A DNA stretch of 64,000 nt from Marisediminitalea lipolytica (GCF_001758465.1 NZ_MJIC01000020.1:43263-107262); one strand, 5' to 3'. Shown: positions 52,512 through 61,339, numbered from the stretch's first letter. Numbers and translations: made by a program. The notes: generated by a model not told the origin, from the letters alone.

Positions 52512-53687
52512 ATGACTTATAATCCATCAAGACGTTTATTCTTAGGAGGCTCAATCGCCGCTTCGGCAGCTGGTGCAACAGGTCTGATAACTCCTGCTGG
52601 CCTGGCTGCAGCTCAGCCTATGAAGTCACCTAAAATTATGTACGGACCAGCGCCAGGCGTCGCTAAGCTTAACGCCAACGAAAACCCTTATGGTCCGAGT
52701 GATATGGCACTTAAGGCAATTGCCGAAGCCAGCAGCACAGGCGGTGCTTATTACGCTTATCGTGCTGGTATGTATCTGCGGGACATGCTGGCAGAATCCA
52801 ATGGTCTGAAGCCAGAAAATGTTTCTATTACCGCGGGTTCGAGCCTGATTCTGGCATTCGCTGCATTTGCCGCAACCAGTAAAGGTAAAATCCTCGGCCC
52901 TGATTTATTCTGGGATACCACCTCAATGGCACCGGTTCGCCAGGGCGGCCCGGAAATCGTGCGCATCCCTAACAAAGCCGATCTGAGTATCGACCTGGAT
53001 GCCATGTACAATGCGATTGATGACGACATCGCCATGGTCCATATCTGTAACCCAAACAACCCTACCGGTAAAATTCTGGATCCGAAGGAACTTCGTGAGT
53101 TCTGTATCAAAGCGTCCAAGAAAACCCTGGTACTGGTTGACGAAGCCTATAACGAACTTATCGAAGATGGCCCTAAGCACTCGATGATCCCGCTGATCAA
53201 CGAAGGCCACAACATCATTGTTGCCCGTACATTCTCAAAAATTTACGGTCTGGCCGGAATGCGTGTTGGCTACATGCTGGGTAGCGAAGAAAACATGGAA
53301 TTCATCAATAAGTACGGTTTAGGCGGATACTCTATTAACCAGGCGGGTCTGGCTGCCGCTATCGCCAGCTACAATGATGAAGCCTTTAAAGACTTTTCAC
53401 GTCAGAAAGTCAAAGAAGGCCGCGAAATCATTCTGGATGCGGTTAAAGCTAACGGCCTGAGCGCGCTGCCATCAACCACTAACTTTGTGTTTGTTAACTT
53501 AGGTGATGATGGTGATGCCAACGCCTTCCGTAAAGCCATGGAAGCGCAGGACGTACTGATCCGTGGTCAGTACCGTACCTATCAGCAATGGTCACGGGTA
53601 AGCACTGGTCGTATCGAAGATGTTAAGAAGTATGCTGCTGCGGTGCCTAAAGCACTGGACGAAATGTACAAGGCTATTAAGGCCTAA
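52512..53687 (+). CDS. Tat-exported HisC-like PLP-dependent aminotransferase
   Basis: A 391-residue fold-type I aminotransferase closest in style to histidinol-phosphate aminotransferase. Motifs: KLNANENPYGPSDMAL, HICNPNNPTG, LVDEAYNELIEDG, and TFSKIYGLAGMRVGY with the PLP lysine at about 243. The N-terminus NPSRRLFLGGSIAASAAGAT followed by GLAAAQP is a twin-arginine signal (SRRxFL), predicting export of the folded, cofactor-loaded enzyme to the periplasm. Histidine biosynthesis is cytoplasmic, so it is not expected to serve as HisC. It sits 31 bp after TauE/SafE and downstream of two TonB-dependent receptors. Confidence 0.9.
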   Translation: MTYNPSRRLFLGGSIAASAAGATGLITPAGLAAAQPMKSPKIMYGPAPGVAKLNANENPYGPSDMALKAIAEASSTGGAYYAYRAGMYLRDMLAESNGLKPENVSITAGSSLILAFAAFAATSKGKILGPDLFWDTTSMAPVRQGGPEIVRIPNKADLSIDLDAMYNAIDDDIAMVHICNPNNPTGKILDPKELREFCIKASKKTLVLVDEAYNELIEDGPKHSMIPLINEGHNIIVARTFSKIYGLAGMRVGYMLGSEENMEFINKYGLGGYSINQAGLAAAIASYNDEAFKDFSRQKVKEGREIILDAVKANGLSALPSTTNFVFVNLGDDGDANAFRKAMEAQDVLIRGQYRTYQQWSRVSTGRIEDVKKYAAAVPKALDEMYKAIKA

Positions 53688-53734
53688 GCAACAAGCAGAT
53701 CCCTTGGACCGCATGTAACGACAGAAACCTGATA

Positions 53735-53762
53735 AAAAGGCCGCTTCATAAAGCGGCCTTTT
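53735..53762. terminator. Bidirectional Rho-independent terminator
   Basis: AAAAGGCCGCTT, loop CATA, AAGCGGCCTTTT: a perfect 12-bp stem with flanking A and T runs, between the aminotransferase and convergent metJ. Confidence 0.93.
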
Positions 53763-53793
53763 CGTTGTTCTTTAAACCTGTCATTGATATGCA

Positions 53794-54126
53794 CTAATCG
53801 TTGTCGAGCTCGTTTTCCTCAAAGTCAACATCAATACCCATTTCCCGCATAATACGGCGGGCTTCGGCTGGAATGCGATGAGGATTGTCTTTACGCAAAT
53901 CTTCATCATCTGGTAACGGTTGACCGGTAAAGGCATGTACGAACGCCTCGCAAAGTAATTCAGAATTCGTGGCGTGACGGAGGTTATTAATCTGACGGCG
54001 CGTACGCTCGTCGGTTAATACTTTAAGTACATTGATCGGAATTGAAACGGTGACTTTTTTCACCTGTTCACTTTTCTTACCATGTTCTGCGTAAGGATAA
54101 ATGTATTTTCCGTCCCACTTTGCCAT
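53794..54126 (-). CDS. metJ: Methionine repressor
   Basis: A 110-residue ribbon-helix-helix repressor that binds MET boxes with S-adenosylmethionine as co-repressor. It opens MAKWDGKYIYPYAEHGKKSE; the DNA-binding strand is KKVTVSIPINVLKVLTDERT followed by RRQINNLRHATNSELLCEAF, all characteristic of MetJ. Slightly longer than the E. coli protein because of an acidic tail (FEENELDND). It diverges from metF, whose upstream region carries tandem MET boxes 200 bp away. Confidence 0.97.
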   Translation of the reverse strand: MAKWDGKYIYPYAEHGKKSEQVKKVTVSIPINVLKVLTDERTRRQINNLRHATNSELLCEAFVHAFTGQPLPDDEDLRKDNPHRIPAEARRIMREMGIDVDFEENELDND

Positions 54127-54330
54127 GCGTTTTCCCAGCTATACTGTCTTTATTGTAATAAGTAATAGTGTATTGATACCTGCTGCAGCGGTTTTAAGCT
54201 CATACTTACCAGTAAGATGACTGATAACGGATGAGTGTTGATGCCTGAAAATCGTCCACATACGAAGCGCATCAACCACTGCAATATGTATTAAACCACA
54301 GAAAACATCAATTGAGCAGTGTAAACTGCT

Positions 54331-54374
54331 TGACGTCTAGACATATATTCTTTAGTTTAGACGTCTAAACGTCT
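54331..54374. promoter_or_regulatory. Tandem MET boxes (MetJ operator) upstream of metF
   Basis: Consecutive 8-bp units resembling AGACGTCT: TGACGTCT (54331), AGACATAT (54339), a weak unit, then AGACGTCT (54359, perfect) and AAACGTCT (54367). The array ends 15 bp before the metF ATG. Confidence 0.9.
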
Positions 54375-54389
54375 AATTGAGAATTTATC

Positions 54390-55283
54390 ATGGTGTCATA
54401 CGCACAGGGGATCGATGCCCTAAACCAATCGTTGTCAGAATTACGTGACATCGACGTGTCATTTGAGTTTTTTCCGCCGGGTAACGAAAACATGGAAAAA
54501 ACCCTGTGGAAGTCTGTAGAGCGCCTGGCTCCTCTTAAGCCTGCCTATATGTCTGTTACCTATGGGGCAAACAGTGGTGAGCGCGACCGCACCCATGACG
54601 TGGTAAAACGTATTCAACAACAAACCGGCGTTACAGCGGCCCCTCACCTCACCTGTGTGGATGCCAGTGCCGACGAACTAAAACAGATAGCCCGTGATTA
54701 CTGGGATTCTGGTATTCGTCGTATCGTTGCCTTACGCGGCGATTTGCCAAAAGGCGTTGATAAAACCGATATGTATGCCTCGGATTTGGTTGCTTTGCTA
54801 AAAGACGTTCATGATTTTGATATTTCGGTGGCAGCCTATCCGGAAAAACACCCGGAAGCGCCCAATGCGCAATTTGATTTACTTAACCTCAAACGTAAAG
54901 CAGAAGCCGGTGCCAGCGAAGCAATTACACAGTTTTTCTTTGATACCAGTGTGTTCCTGCGCTTTAGAGATCGCGCCGCGGCAGCCGGTATCGATTTAGA
55001 TATCGTCCCGGGCATTTTGCCGGTAACTAATTATCAGACCCTGGTGAAATTTGCCGGTTTTACCAATGTTCATGTTCCTGGCTGGTTACACAAGCTGTAT
55101 GAAGGACTGGATGAAGATGACCAGACCACGCGTAATCTGCTGGGTGCCAATATTGCCATGGAACAGGTTAAGGTACTGGCAAAAGAAGGGGTTAAACACT
55201 TCCACTTCTATACGCTTAACCGCAGTGAACTGAGCTATGCTATCTGCCATATGCTGGGGGTAAAACCTGGTAACGCGGTATAA
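54390..55283 (+). CDS. metF: Methylenetetrahydrofolate reductase
   Basis: A 297-residue flavoenzyme that reduces 5,10-methylene-THF to 5-methyl-THF for methionine synthesis. FAD/folate barrel motifs: VSFEFFPPGNENMEKTLW (catalytic Glu), PAYMSVTYGANSGERDRT, IVALRGDLPKG, AITQFFFDTSVFLRFRDRA and VPGILPVTNYQTLVKFAG. Closing segment HFYTLNRSELSYAICHMLG is also conserved. The MET-box array just upstream indicates repression by MetJ. Single gene. Confidence 0.97.
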   Translation: MVSYAQGIDALNQSLSELRDIDVSFEFFPPGNENMEKTLWKSVERLAPLKPAYMSVTYGANSGERDRTHDVVKRIQQQTGVTAAPHLTCVDASADELKQIARDYWDSGIRRIVALRGDLPKGVDKTDMYASDLVALLKDVHDFDISVAAYPEKHPEAPNAQFDLLNLKRKAEAGASEAITQFFFDTSVFLRFRDRAAAAGIDLDIVPGILPVTNYQTLVKFAGFTNVHVPGWLHKLYEGLDEDDQTTRNLLGANIAMEQVKVLAKEGVKHFHFYTLNRSELSYAICHMLGVKPGNAV

Positions 55284-55290
55284 TTAACCG

Positions 55291-55330
55291 AAAAGGCGGC
55301 GCAACAGACAAAAACGGTTGCTCCGCTTTA
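55291..55330 (+). terminator. Likely terminator of metF
   Basis: AAAGGCGG-C-GCAAC pairs with GTTGC-T-CCGCTTT around an A-rich loop, with one internal mismatch; ends in TTTA. Confidence 0.6.
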
Positions 55331-55376
55331 TCCAGCAGGTAGACTAATCACATAAGCATAAAAGCAGGGACTTAGT

Positions 55377-56264
55377 GTGGCTTTACCTGAAATAAAAGCA
55401 CGATGGGAACAATATAAACCTCACCTGGTGCACTTTGGCACAACTTTTATTGCCCGTTGTAAATCAGACAACATCACCATCTCGGCGGGCCACCTGGCCT
55501 ACGTCACCCTGCTGTCGCTCGTTCCTTTTATCATGGTTTTTTTTACCATTTTGTCTGCCTTTCCGGCTTTCGCTACCGTTCGTAATGAACTGGAACAGTT
55601 TATCTTTAGTAACTTTGTTCCTACCGCAGGCGACGTTGTCCACGAATATATGAGCGACTTTGTGGGTAATGCTTCACAAATGGGGGCGGTGGGTATTTTA
55701 TCTCTGCTATTGGTAGCAATATTGCTGATTTCCAATGTAGATAAAACCCTCAACCGGATTTGGCGATCACAGAGCGACCGCCCCATTATTTATACCTTTG
55801 CCATTTACTGGATGGTAATTACCCTTGGCCCATTGTTAATGGGCGCCAGTGTCGTTATGACGTCATATCTGGTGGGGCTGGCCGAGTTTGCCGAAGAATA
55901 TACACCAGGACTAGGGACGTTTCTGTTGGAATTGGTGCCTAGTTTTACTGCACTGGCAGCGTTTATTATTTTGTACATGCTGGTGCCTAACCGCCGGGTA
56001 CCGGTTGTACATGCGCTGGGCGGCGCGGTTCTGGCCACAATGCTGTTTGAATTAAGCAAAAAAGGCTTTGCTTTATACGTAACCAGCTTCCCGTCTTATC
56101 AGGTTATTTACGGTGCGCTGGCTGCGCTTCCACTGTTATTTTTATGGATATATCTGTCGTGGATTGTGGTGCTGCTTGGCGCAGAATTTACCTGTAGTCT
56201 CAGCGAAGCTTTTCCTGAGGAAGTAAAGGACAAAGCAAACGACAGTGATTTGCCTGAGGGTTAA
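55377..56264 (+). CDS. YihY/UPF0761 (BrkB-like) inner-membrane protein
   Basis: A 295-residue protein with six transmembrane helices. Conserved blocks: SAGHLAYVTLLSLVPFIMVF (about 37), NVDKTLNRIWR (about 120), and PSYQVIYGALAALPLLFLWI followed by YLSWIVVLLGAEFTCSL near the C-terminus, all diagnostic of the YihY family. Start is GTG at 55377 with AGGGA upstream. Function is not established, despite the old label ribonuclease BN. Confidence 0.93.
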   Translation: MALPEIKARWEQYKPHLVHFGTTFIARCKSDNITISAGHLAYVTLLSLVPFIMVFFTILSAFPAFATVRNELEQFIFSNFVPTAGDVVHEYMSDFVGNASQMGAVGILSLLLVAILLISNVDKTLNRIWRSQSDRPIIYTFAIYWMVITLGPLLMGASVVMTSYLVGLAEFAEEYTPGLGTFLLELVPSFTALAAFIILYMLVPNRRVPVVHALGGAVLATMLFELSKKGFALYVTSFPSYQVIYGALAALPLLFLWIYLSWIVVLLGAEFTCSLSEAFPEEVKDKANDSDLPEG

Positions 56265-56308
56265 TGGCCAGGGCCGGGGGTTAACCGGCCACAAACTGCC
56301 AAAAACCA

Positions 56309-58777
56309 TCAGGCGCTCAGGCTAAAGTCAGATTCGCCATACAACCAGTCTCTGGCACTACGTTCGTTATTAAAGTATCTCACCTCAAATACGGCATCCA
56401 CGCTGCTGCACCACAGGGCTGCCATTTTCTCTGCGTACTTGCCTTCTACCAGCACGGCAATCTTGTCTAACTGCTGATACAGAGGATCAATAGCCGCCAG
56501 ACGAGCCCTGTCGATCAGGTCGGACTCACCCATCTGAAAATAATCTGAATGTCTGAAATCAAACAAGGCAAACTGAACTGGCTGCGCATAGTCCATCAGG
56601 CACTGCCGGAAGGCATCAGTAAATCGCATGGTTTTTTGGATATGACCAGTCAACGTCATCACGATGACTCCGGCTTTTTCGTTATCCAGTGTTACCTTAA
56701 CCGAGCCCTGTTCCTGATGAGCAGAAAAGGGCTCAGGGCGTGAGAACAAATAACCCTGACTATAATCCAGCCCTAACTCTAACAGGCACTGCTGCACTTC
56801 CACGGAATGAACAAACTCGGCAATACATTTGATACCAGCGTTACGACAGAAAAAGCTGAGTGCCTTGACTATCTCGTAGCTTTTTCTGTCGATGTGGATA
56901 TTTTTTATGTATCTGGCATCAATCTTTAAAAAATCGACTTCTAAATCGAGGATCCGTTCAAAGTTTGAATACTCGGTACCAAAATCATCGATGGCCAGTT
57001 TAAAGCCGGCCAGCTTAAGCGCCTTGAGCTGTTTTAAGTGGCTGTCTTTGCCGGTACTGCTGATCCCTTCGAGCACTTCCAGAATAACCCGTTGGGGCGC
57101 GATATCGTAAGTTTGGCACAGCTCGGTTAACAAGCCCTGTAAATACTGGGCATTCAGGTCGTATTCCGTAATATTCAGCGAGAAGGTATAGTCGTTATGA
57201 CTCATCACTTTAAATGTTTGTTGCGCCATTTGGCGGGTGATAACCGGTAACATACCAGCCACTTTCGCCGCTTCAATAAAGCTGTATGGTGTCAGAACCT
57301 GGTCATCATGGTGAATCCTTGCCAGAGCTTCATAGTGCCTTATCACCCCCGTAAGGTTGTCATGAATACCCTGAAAATAAGGCACGATAAGCTGTTCATT
57401 TACGGCAGTATGAATAATGTTATTAGCCTCTACAAACAACATATGCTGCTGACTTTCCGCCGCAATTGCGTCCTGTTCCAGAACGATGCATTTTAAATCC
57501 CCCGAATCACGACTCTGACGCAGCGCGGTAACGCCCAAACGAAGTAAATCACTGTGCCCCTTCGCCCCGCCAAAAGAAAGCGAGAGAAACACGCTGATAT
57601 CGTTGGCAGATACCTGATGATGACGAAAATAACTTCTTAGTTTTTCAGCGATAGCCTGCAAGTCAACTTTGCTTTTAAATAACAACACATACTTGCCGGG
57701 CCCGCCGCCGACATAACAATCGGCAACCACCTGCGACTTTATTATTTGCGCAGTATTGCGCATGAGTTCATCACAAACATCAAAGCCATAAGCGTCATTG
57801 AGGTAACGCAGTCCGTCTAATCCGATCACCAGCAGGCTTTTTATTCCTGGTGACTTTAGTTCTTCGGCCAGGTAAGACTTACTCGACAGGCCAGTGAGCG
57901 GGTCTGTATTAGCCAGATAGAGGTTTTTAGCCCGGGCCTTGTTGAGCTCAGTAAGATCAGTATAAATAGCCGTATAGTGGTGGACGTGACCGCTTTCGTC
58001 ACGAATCTGGTTAACCGACACCCACTGTTCCAACACTGAACCATTGGCGTGGCGATTGGTGATCTCACCCTGCCAGACGCCTTTTTTAAAAACCTTGTGC
58101 CAGAAGTTCCGGTAGAATGTCTTGTCGTGCTGTCCGGATGAGAAAAGTTTAGGGTCAAGCCCCATGACTTCGCTTCGACGATACCCGAACATATCGCAAA
58201 ACGCCTGATTAACTTCGATGATTTTATGATCCGCATCGGTAACCAGCATGGCTTCGGCAGAATGCTTAAAAATAGAAGAGAGCATGTTTAACGAGCGGTC
58301 TTGTTCAACTCGCTCAAGTTCAGCGGCTATGCGATATCCCAAAATTTCAAACAGGGCTGTTATCTCAGCTTCACTTTTCAGCGCCGACGTATGCATCGCC
58401 ACCAGAATGCCCAGAACATTTCCCTGCGAATCATGCAGCGGCATGCCAATATAAGATTCGACGTGCATGTCTTGTAACAGCTGATCTTTGGGATATAACT
58501 CGGTCACTTTGCTGGAATAACAGCAAGCCCCGGAGTTGGTGACCTGGTAGCAAGGTGTATCTTTGAGGTTATAGGTAAAGTTGTCCTCTACCCGACTAAA
58601 AGCAGCGACTGCTACCGTAGTACAGCTTGTCCGGCAATCATTCGGCTGACCGATAAGAATGTAGTCACACTCAAGAATATCCGACAGCGCCAAAACCAAT
58701 AGCTCAAAGTATTCCTGCCCCCGCGTCTGTCCTACGTAATCCGACAGTTTTTTAAGCTTTGCCACCAGTGTGTTCAT
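56309..58777 (-). CDS. GAF-PAS-GGDEF-EAL c-di-GMP protein, probably a phosphodiesterase
   Basis: An 822-residue cytoplasmic signalling protein. Order: GAF (about 15-160), PAS with ITDADHKIIEVNQAF-like text (about 175-285), GGDEF (about 290-445) and EAL (about 455-700), then about 110 extra residues. The GGDEF active loop is VGGGPGKYVLLF (about 357), lacking the catalytic DEF, so cyclase activity is unlikely. The EAL domain keeps YEALAR, LEVLEG, AIDDFGTEYSN, FLKIDARYI and SQGYLFSRPEPF, so it is probably active against c-di-GMP. The C-terminal extension (VTLDNEKAGVIVMTLTGH and on) looks like a small alpha/beta, STAS-like module. Confidence 0.9.
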   Translation of the reverse strand: MNTLVAKLKKLSDYVGQTRGQEYFELLVLALSDILECDYILIGQPNDCRTSCTTVAVAAFSRVEDNFTYNLKDTPCYQVTNSGACCYSSKVTELYPKDQLLQDMHVESYIGMPLHDSQGNVLGILVAMHTSALKSEAEITALFEILGYRIAAELERVEQDRSLNMLSSIFKHSAEAMLVTDADHKIIEVNQAFCDMFGYRRSEVMGLDPKLFSSGQHDKTFYRNFWHKVFKKGVWQGEITNRHANGSVLEQWVSVNQIRDESGHVHHYTAIYTDLTELNKARAKNLYLANTDPLTGLSSKSYLAEELKSPGIKSLLVIGLDGLRYLNDAYGFDVCDELMRNTAQIIKSQVVADCYVGGGPGKYVLLFKSKVDLQAIAEKLRSYFRHHQVSANDISVFLSLSFGGAKGHSDLLRLGVTALRQSRDSGDLKCIVLEQDAIAAESQQHMLFVEANNIIHTAVNEQLIVPYFQGIHDNLTGVIRHYEALARIHHDDQVLTPYSFIEAAKVAGMLPVITRQMAQQTFKVMSHNDYTFSLNITEYDLNAQYLQGLLTELCQTYDIAPQRVILEVLEGISSTGKDSHLKQLKALKLAGFKLAIDDFGTEYSNFERILDLEVDFLKIDARYIKNIHIDRKSYEIVKALSFFCRNAGIKCIAEFVHSVEVQQCLLELGLDYSQGYLFSRPEPFSAHQEQGSVKVTLDNEKAGVIVMTLTGHIQKTMRFTDAFRQCLMDYAQPVQFALFDFRHSDYFQMGESDLIDRARLAAIDPLYQQLDKIAVLVEGKYAEKMAALWCSSVDAVFEVRYFNNERSARDWLYGESDFSLSA

Positions 58778-58900
58778 AATAACTACATTACCTTCCTAAT
58801 GGTAAAATATCTGTGGTTATGTATAGAAGATAATATTGATTTTGCGTAACTTTTCGCTAAAAAAAGTTAAAATTCACATAAATAACACGAATATTTAACC

Positions 58901-59551
58901 TTAGCCACCATTCATGTCGGCAATAAACGCATTTGACTGAGAAATCGCCGACTTCATATCACGTAATAAATCCCTTACGTCACGCTCAATGTCGTTAAGT
59001 TCGCCTTGTAGTGCACCAATCGCGCTGGCATTAAGGTTATGTTTCAAAAACAGTACATTATCCTGCAGCGTACGCAGCACTGGCTGCATGCTGCTTTCCA
59101 CTTTACGCATGGCGCGTACCATTTTGTTGTATTTCACGCGGGTTTCCGCAAGCTGTCTTTTGCTGGTGCGTTTCAGACTCTCGTTAGAGTAAGTGTCCAG
59201 TTCGGCTTCCCACTCTTCAAACAGTGCTCCGGCCACACTTTCTATTTTATCAATCCGCTTGCTGACGTCTTCAGCCGCTTCCTGACTGGCTTCGTATTCG
59301 TCATTCAGCGACTGATACACTTCTTCCAGATCACCACCGTCAAATTGGATCAGCGCCGAAAACTCTTCCAACGCAGAGCTGAACTGCTCTTCTGCATCTT
59401 CCTGTGATTCACGGGCATCTTCTACGCGATCCACCAGGATCTCACGTTTTTCAACACCCACTTTTTCCCATGCCGCGTAATAAGCGCTTTGACAAGCACT
59501 CAGAGACGACACCAACAGTGCAGTTAAACCAATTTTGACCAATGATGACAT
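58901..59551 (-). CDS. DUF2959 lipoprotein
   Basis: A 216-residue predicted lipoprotein: signal MSSLVKIGLTALLVSSLSAC with lipobox LSAC. The mature part is strongly helical and acidic with heptad-like segments (RVEDARESQEDAEEQFSSAL, EASQEAAEDVSKRIDKIESV, IERDVRDLLRDMKSAISQS), so coiled coil is expected. AYYAAWEKVGVEKREILVDR after the lipobox is the DUF2959 hallmark. Its role is unknown. It follows a small membrane protein gene by 2 bp, forming a two-gene operon. Confidence 0.88.
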   Translation of the reverse strand: MSSLVKIGLTALLVSSLSACQSAYYAAWEKVGVEKREILVDRVEDARESQEDAEEQFSSALEEFSALIQFDGGDLEEVYQSLNDEYEASQEAAEDVSKRIDKIESVAGALFEEWEAELDTYSNESLKRTSKRQLAETRVKYNKMVRAMRKVESSMQPVLRTLQDNVLFLKHNLNASAIGALQGELNDIERDVRDLLRDMKSAISQSNAFIADMNGG

Positions 59552-59553
59552 GT

Positions 59554-59787
59554 TTAGGATTCACCCCTGAATTTTGCTGCATCCACAATAGCCCACAGGT
59601 GAAATATCGCACCCACGAACCACATAAAGAATAAAATAACCGTTGCCCCTAATGCATAGCTGACAGCACACACCACAAAAAAGAACAAAGCCGCTAAAAT
59701 GCGCCCCTGAACCAATTGGCCCAATCCGGGGAAAAAGAAACTGCATATCGCAGCAATAACATTGCCGCCTGAACCTTGTCCAGCCAT
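59554..59787 (-). CDS. Small two-to-three-helix membrane protein
   Basis: A 77-residue protein: a glycine-rich start (MAGQGSGGNVIAAICSFFFP), then GLGQLVQGRILAALFFFVVC and ATVILFFMWFVGAIFHLWAI, ending VDAAKFRGES. The pattern FFPGLGQLVQGR resembles TM2-domain or small DUF membrane proteins. The ATG at 59787 is chosen because the longer frame continues through the promoter of the divergent peptidase gene without a ribosome site. It is 2 bp from the DUF2959 gene, so they probably act together. Confidence 0.75.
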   Translation of the reverse strand: MAGQGSGGNVIAAICSFFFPGLGQLVQGRILAALFFFVVCAVSYALGATVILFFMWFVGAIFHLWAIVDAAKFRGES

Positions 59788-59883
59788 GATAACTCCGCTT
59801 AAATTCAATTTACTGTTTAAATTAAATGAATTAGGGTTGAGATACAATCTTTGCGTCGGTTTGAATTGTAAGAGAGCTTGTCT

Positions 59884-60825
59884 ATGCCACCAACCTGTTA
59901 CTTGCACGACTACATGCCAACCCACGACGGCCATCAGATTTACTACGAACTCAGTGGCAATCCTAAAGGCATTCCCGTGCTGGTTATTCACGGCGGTCCC
60001 GGTGCCGGATTATCCCCCGGCTACACCGACTTTTTTGACCTCGACAGCTATCATGTTATCGGCTTTGAGCAACGAGGTTGCGGTCGTTCCCAACCGCATT
60101 TATCCCTGGATAACAATACTACCCATCATCTGTTAGACGATATCAGTCAGTTACGCACTACGCTGGGGATTAAACAATGGCTGTTATTTGGCGGCTCCTG
60201 GGGGACTACACTGGCCCTGTTAGCCGCCATCAGAGAGCCGGAAACGGTTAGCGGAATGATTTTACGCGGGATATTTCTGGCCCGCCAAACCGACTTTCAC
60301 TGGTTTCTGGCCCCGGATGGCGGAGCGGCCAGGATCTACCCGGATGCTTTTGCCCGCTTTACCGAGACGATGTCCACCCAAGGCGATCTGAGTGAGGTAC
60401 TTGCGCATTACAGCGCCATTTTCAGCGGCCACCAGCAATCCCTTAAAGCAGTCGCTGCGATACGCTGGTATCAGTGGGAAGAAGCCATCGCCAGGGTTTT
60501 TCCGCATTCCTCAGAGCCAACGTCACTGACTTGTAGTCCACTACTGATGAGTCTCGCGGTGTTGGAGTGGCATTACATTATTAACGATTGTTTTATCAGC
60601 GAAGATTATATTTTACAGAACGTGCATCAATTGCGTTCTATTCCGGCAAAACTGATCCATGGTCGGTGTGATACGGTGTGTCAGCCACAGGGCGCTTATC
60701 TTTTACATCAGCACTGGCCCAACAGTGATTTACTTCTGGTCGAAGGGGCTGGACACAGCAGTGCCGATTTCGGCATTGCTTCGGCGCTTCGCCAGGCGAC
60801 TAACGATTTCAAGGCAATGTATTAA
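59884..60825 (+). CDS. pip: Prolyl aminopeptidase
   Basis: A 313-residue alpha/beta hydrolase that removes N-terminal proline from peptides. Oxyanion-hole motif VIHGGPGAGLSPGY, nucleophile Ser in LFGGSWGTTLALL (about residue 110), Asp in IHGRCDTVCQP (about 265) and His in GAGHSSADF (about 293). FEQRGCGRSQPH is typical of family S33 Pip. ATG at 59884 has AGAGAG upstream; a TTG two codons earlier is less likely. The stop overlaps the dtd start (TAATG). Confidence 0.9.
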   Translation: MPPTCYLHDYMPTHDGHQIYYELSGNPKGIPVLVIHGGPGAGLSPGYTDFFDLDSYHVIGFEQRGCGRSQPHLSLDNNTTHHLLDDISQLRTTLGIKQWLLFGGSWGTTLALLAAIREPETVSGMILRGIFLARQTDFHWFLAPDGGAARIYPDAFARFTETMSTQGDLSEVLAHYSAIFSGHQQSLKAVAAIRWYQWEEAIARVFPHSSEPTSLTCSPLLMSLAVLEWHYIINDCFISEDYILQNVHQLRSIPAKLIHGRCDTVCQPQGAYLLHQHWPNSDLLLVEGAGHSSADFGIASALRQATNDFKAMY

Positions 60826-61262
60826 TGATTGGATTAATTCAACGTGTAAGTGAAGCCAGCGTGAACGTAGCTGGTAATACCGTAGGGGCAATCGGCCCGG
60901 GCATTTTAATTCTGCTGGGGGTAGAGAAAGACGATACGCAGGCGGAGGTCGAAAAGCTCGCCAACAAGCTGTGTAACTACCGTATTTTTAGTGATGCCGA
61001 CGGTAAAATGAATCTTAACATCCGCCAGGTTGAGGGCTCGGTGTTGGTGGTATCCCAGTTTACCCTGGTCGCTGACACCAGTCGCGGCAATCGGCCTGGG
61101 TTCTCCCGCGGCGCTCCGCCAGCGCTGGGTAACGCACTGTACGAAGCCTTTATAGCGCAATTAGAAAGTATGGAAATTCCGGTTGCCAGCGGCCAGTTTG
61201 GCGCAGATATGCAGGTTCAGCTTATTAATGACGGACCGGTGACTTTCCATATCCAGGTATAA
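60825..61262 (+). CDS. dtd: D-aminoacyl-tRNA deacylase
   Basis: A 145-residue enzyme that removes D-amino acids (and glycine from tRNA-Ala) wrongly attached to tRNA. Signature motifs: MIGLIQRVSEASVNV, VVSQFTLVADTSRGNRPGFS (SQFTL, active site) and QLINDGPVTFHI (NDGPVT). Standard length. Coupled to pip by a one-base overlap; this pip-dtd-GNAT order recurs in gammaproteobacteria. Confidence 0.97.
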   Translation: MIGLIQRVSEASVNVAGNTVGAIGPGILILLGVEKDDTQAEVEKLANKLCNYRIFSDADGKMNLNIRQVEGSVLVVSQFTLVADTSRGNRPGFSRGAPPALGNALYEAFIAQLESMEIPVASGQFGADMQVQLINDGPVTFHIQV

Positions 61263-61339
61263 TATTCACGCCTTTCTCTTGCTGTTGGCAAACGCTTAAG
61301 ATTTAATGTGTGCCCTAACTTTATGGGAGAAGCAGGACT

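Noticed and set aside
52512..53687. Biosynthetic hisC
   Set aside because: The twin-arginine signal predicts export, no other his genes are adjacent, and neighbours are envelope uptake genes.
56268..56292. GGCCGG...CCGGCC as terminator between YihY and the EAL gene
   Set aside because: Short GC stem interrupted by G-rich bases with no T-tract on either strand.
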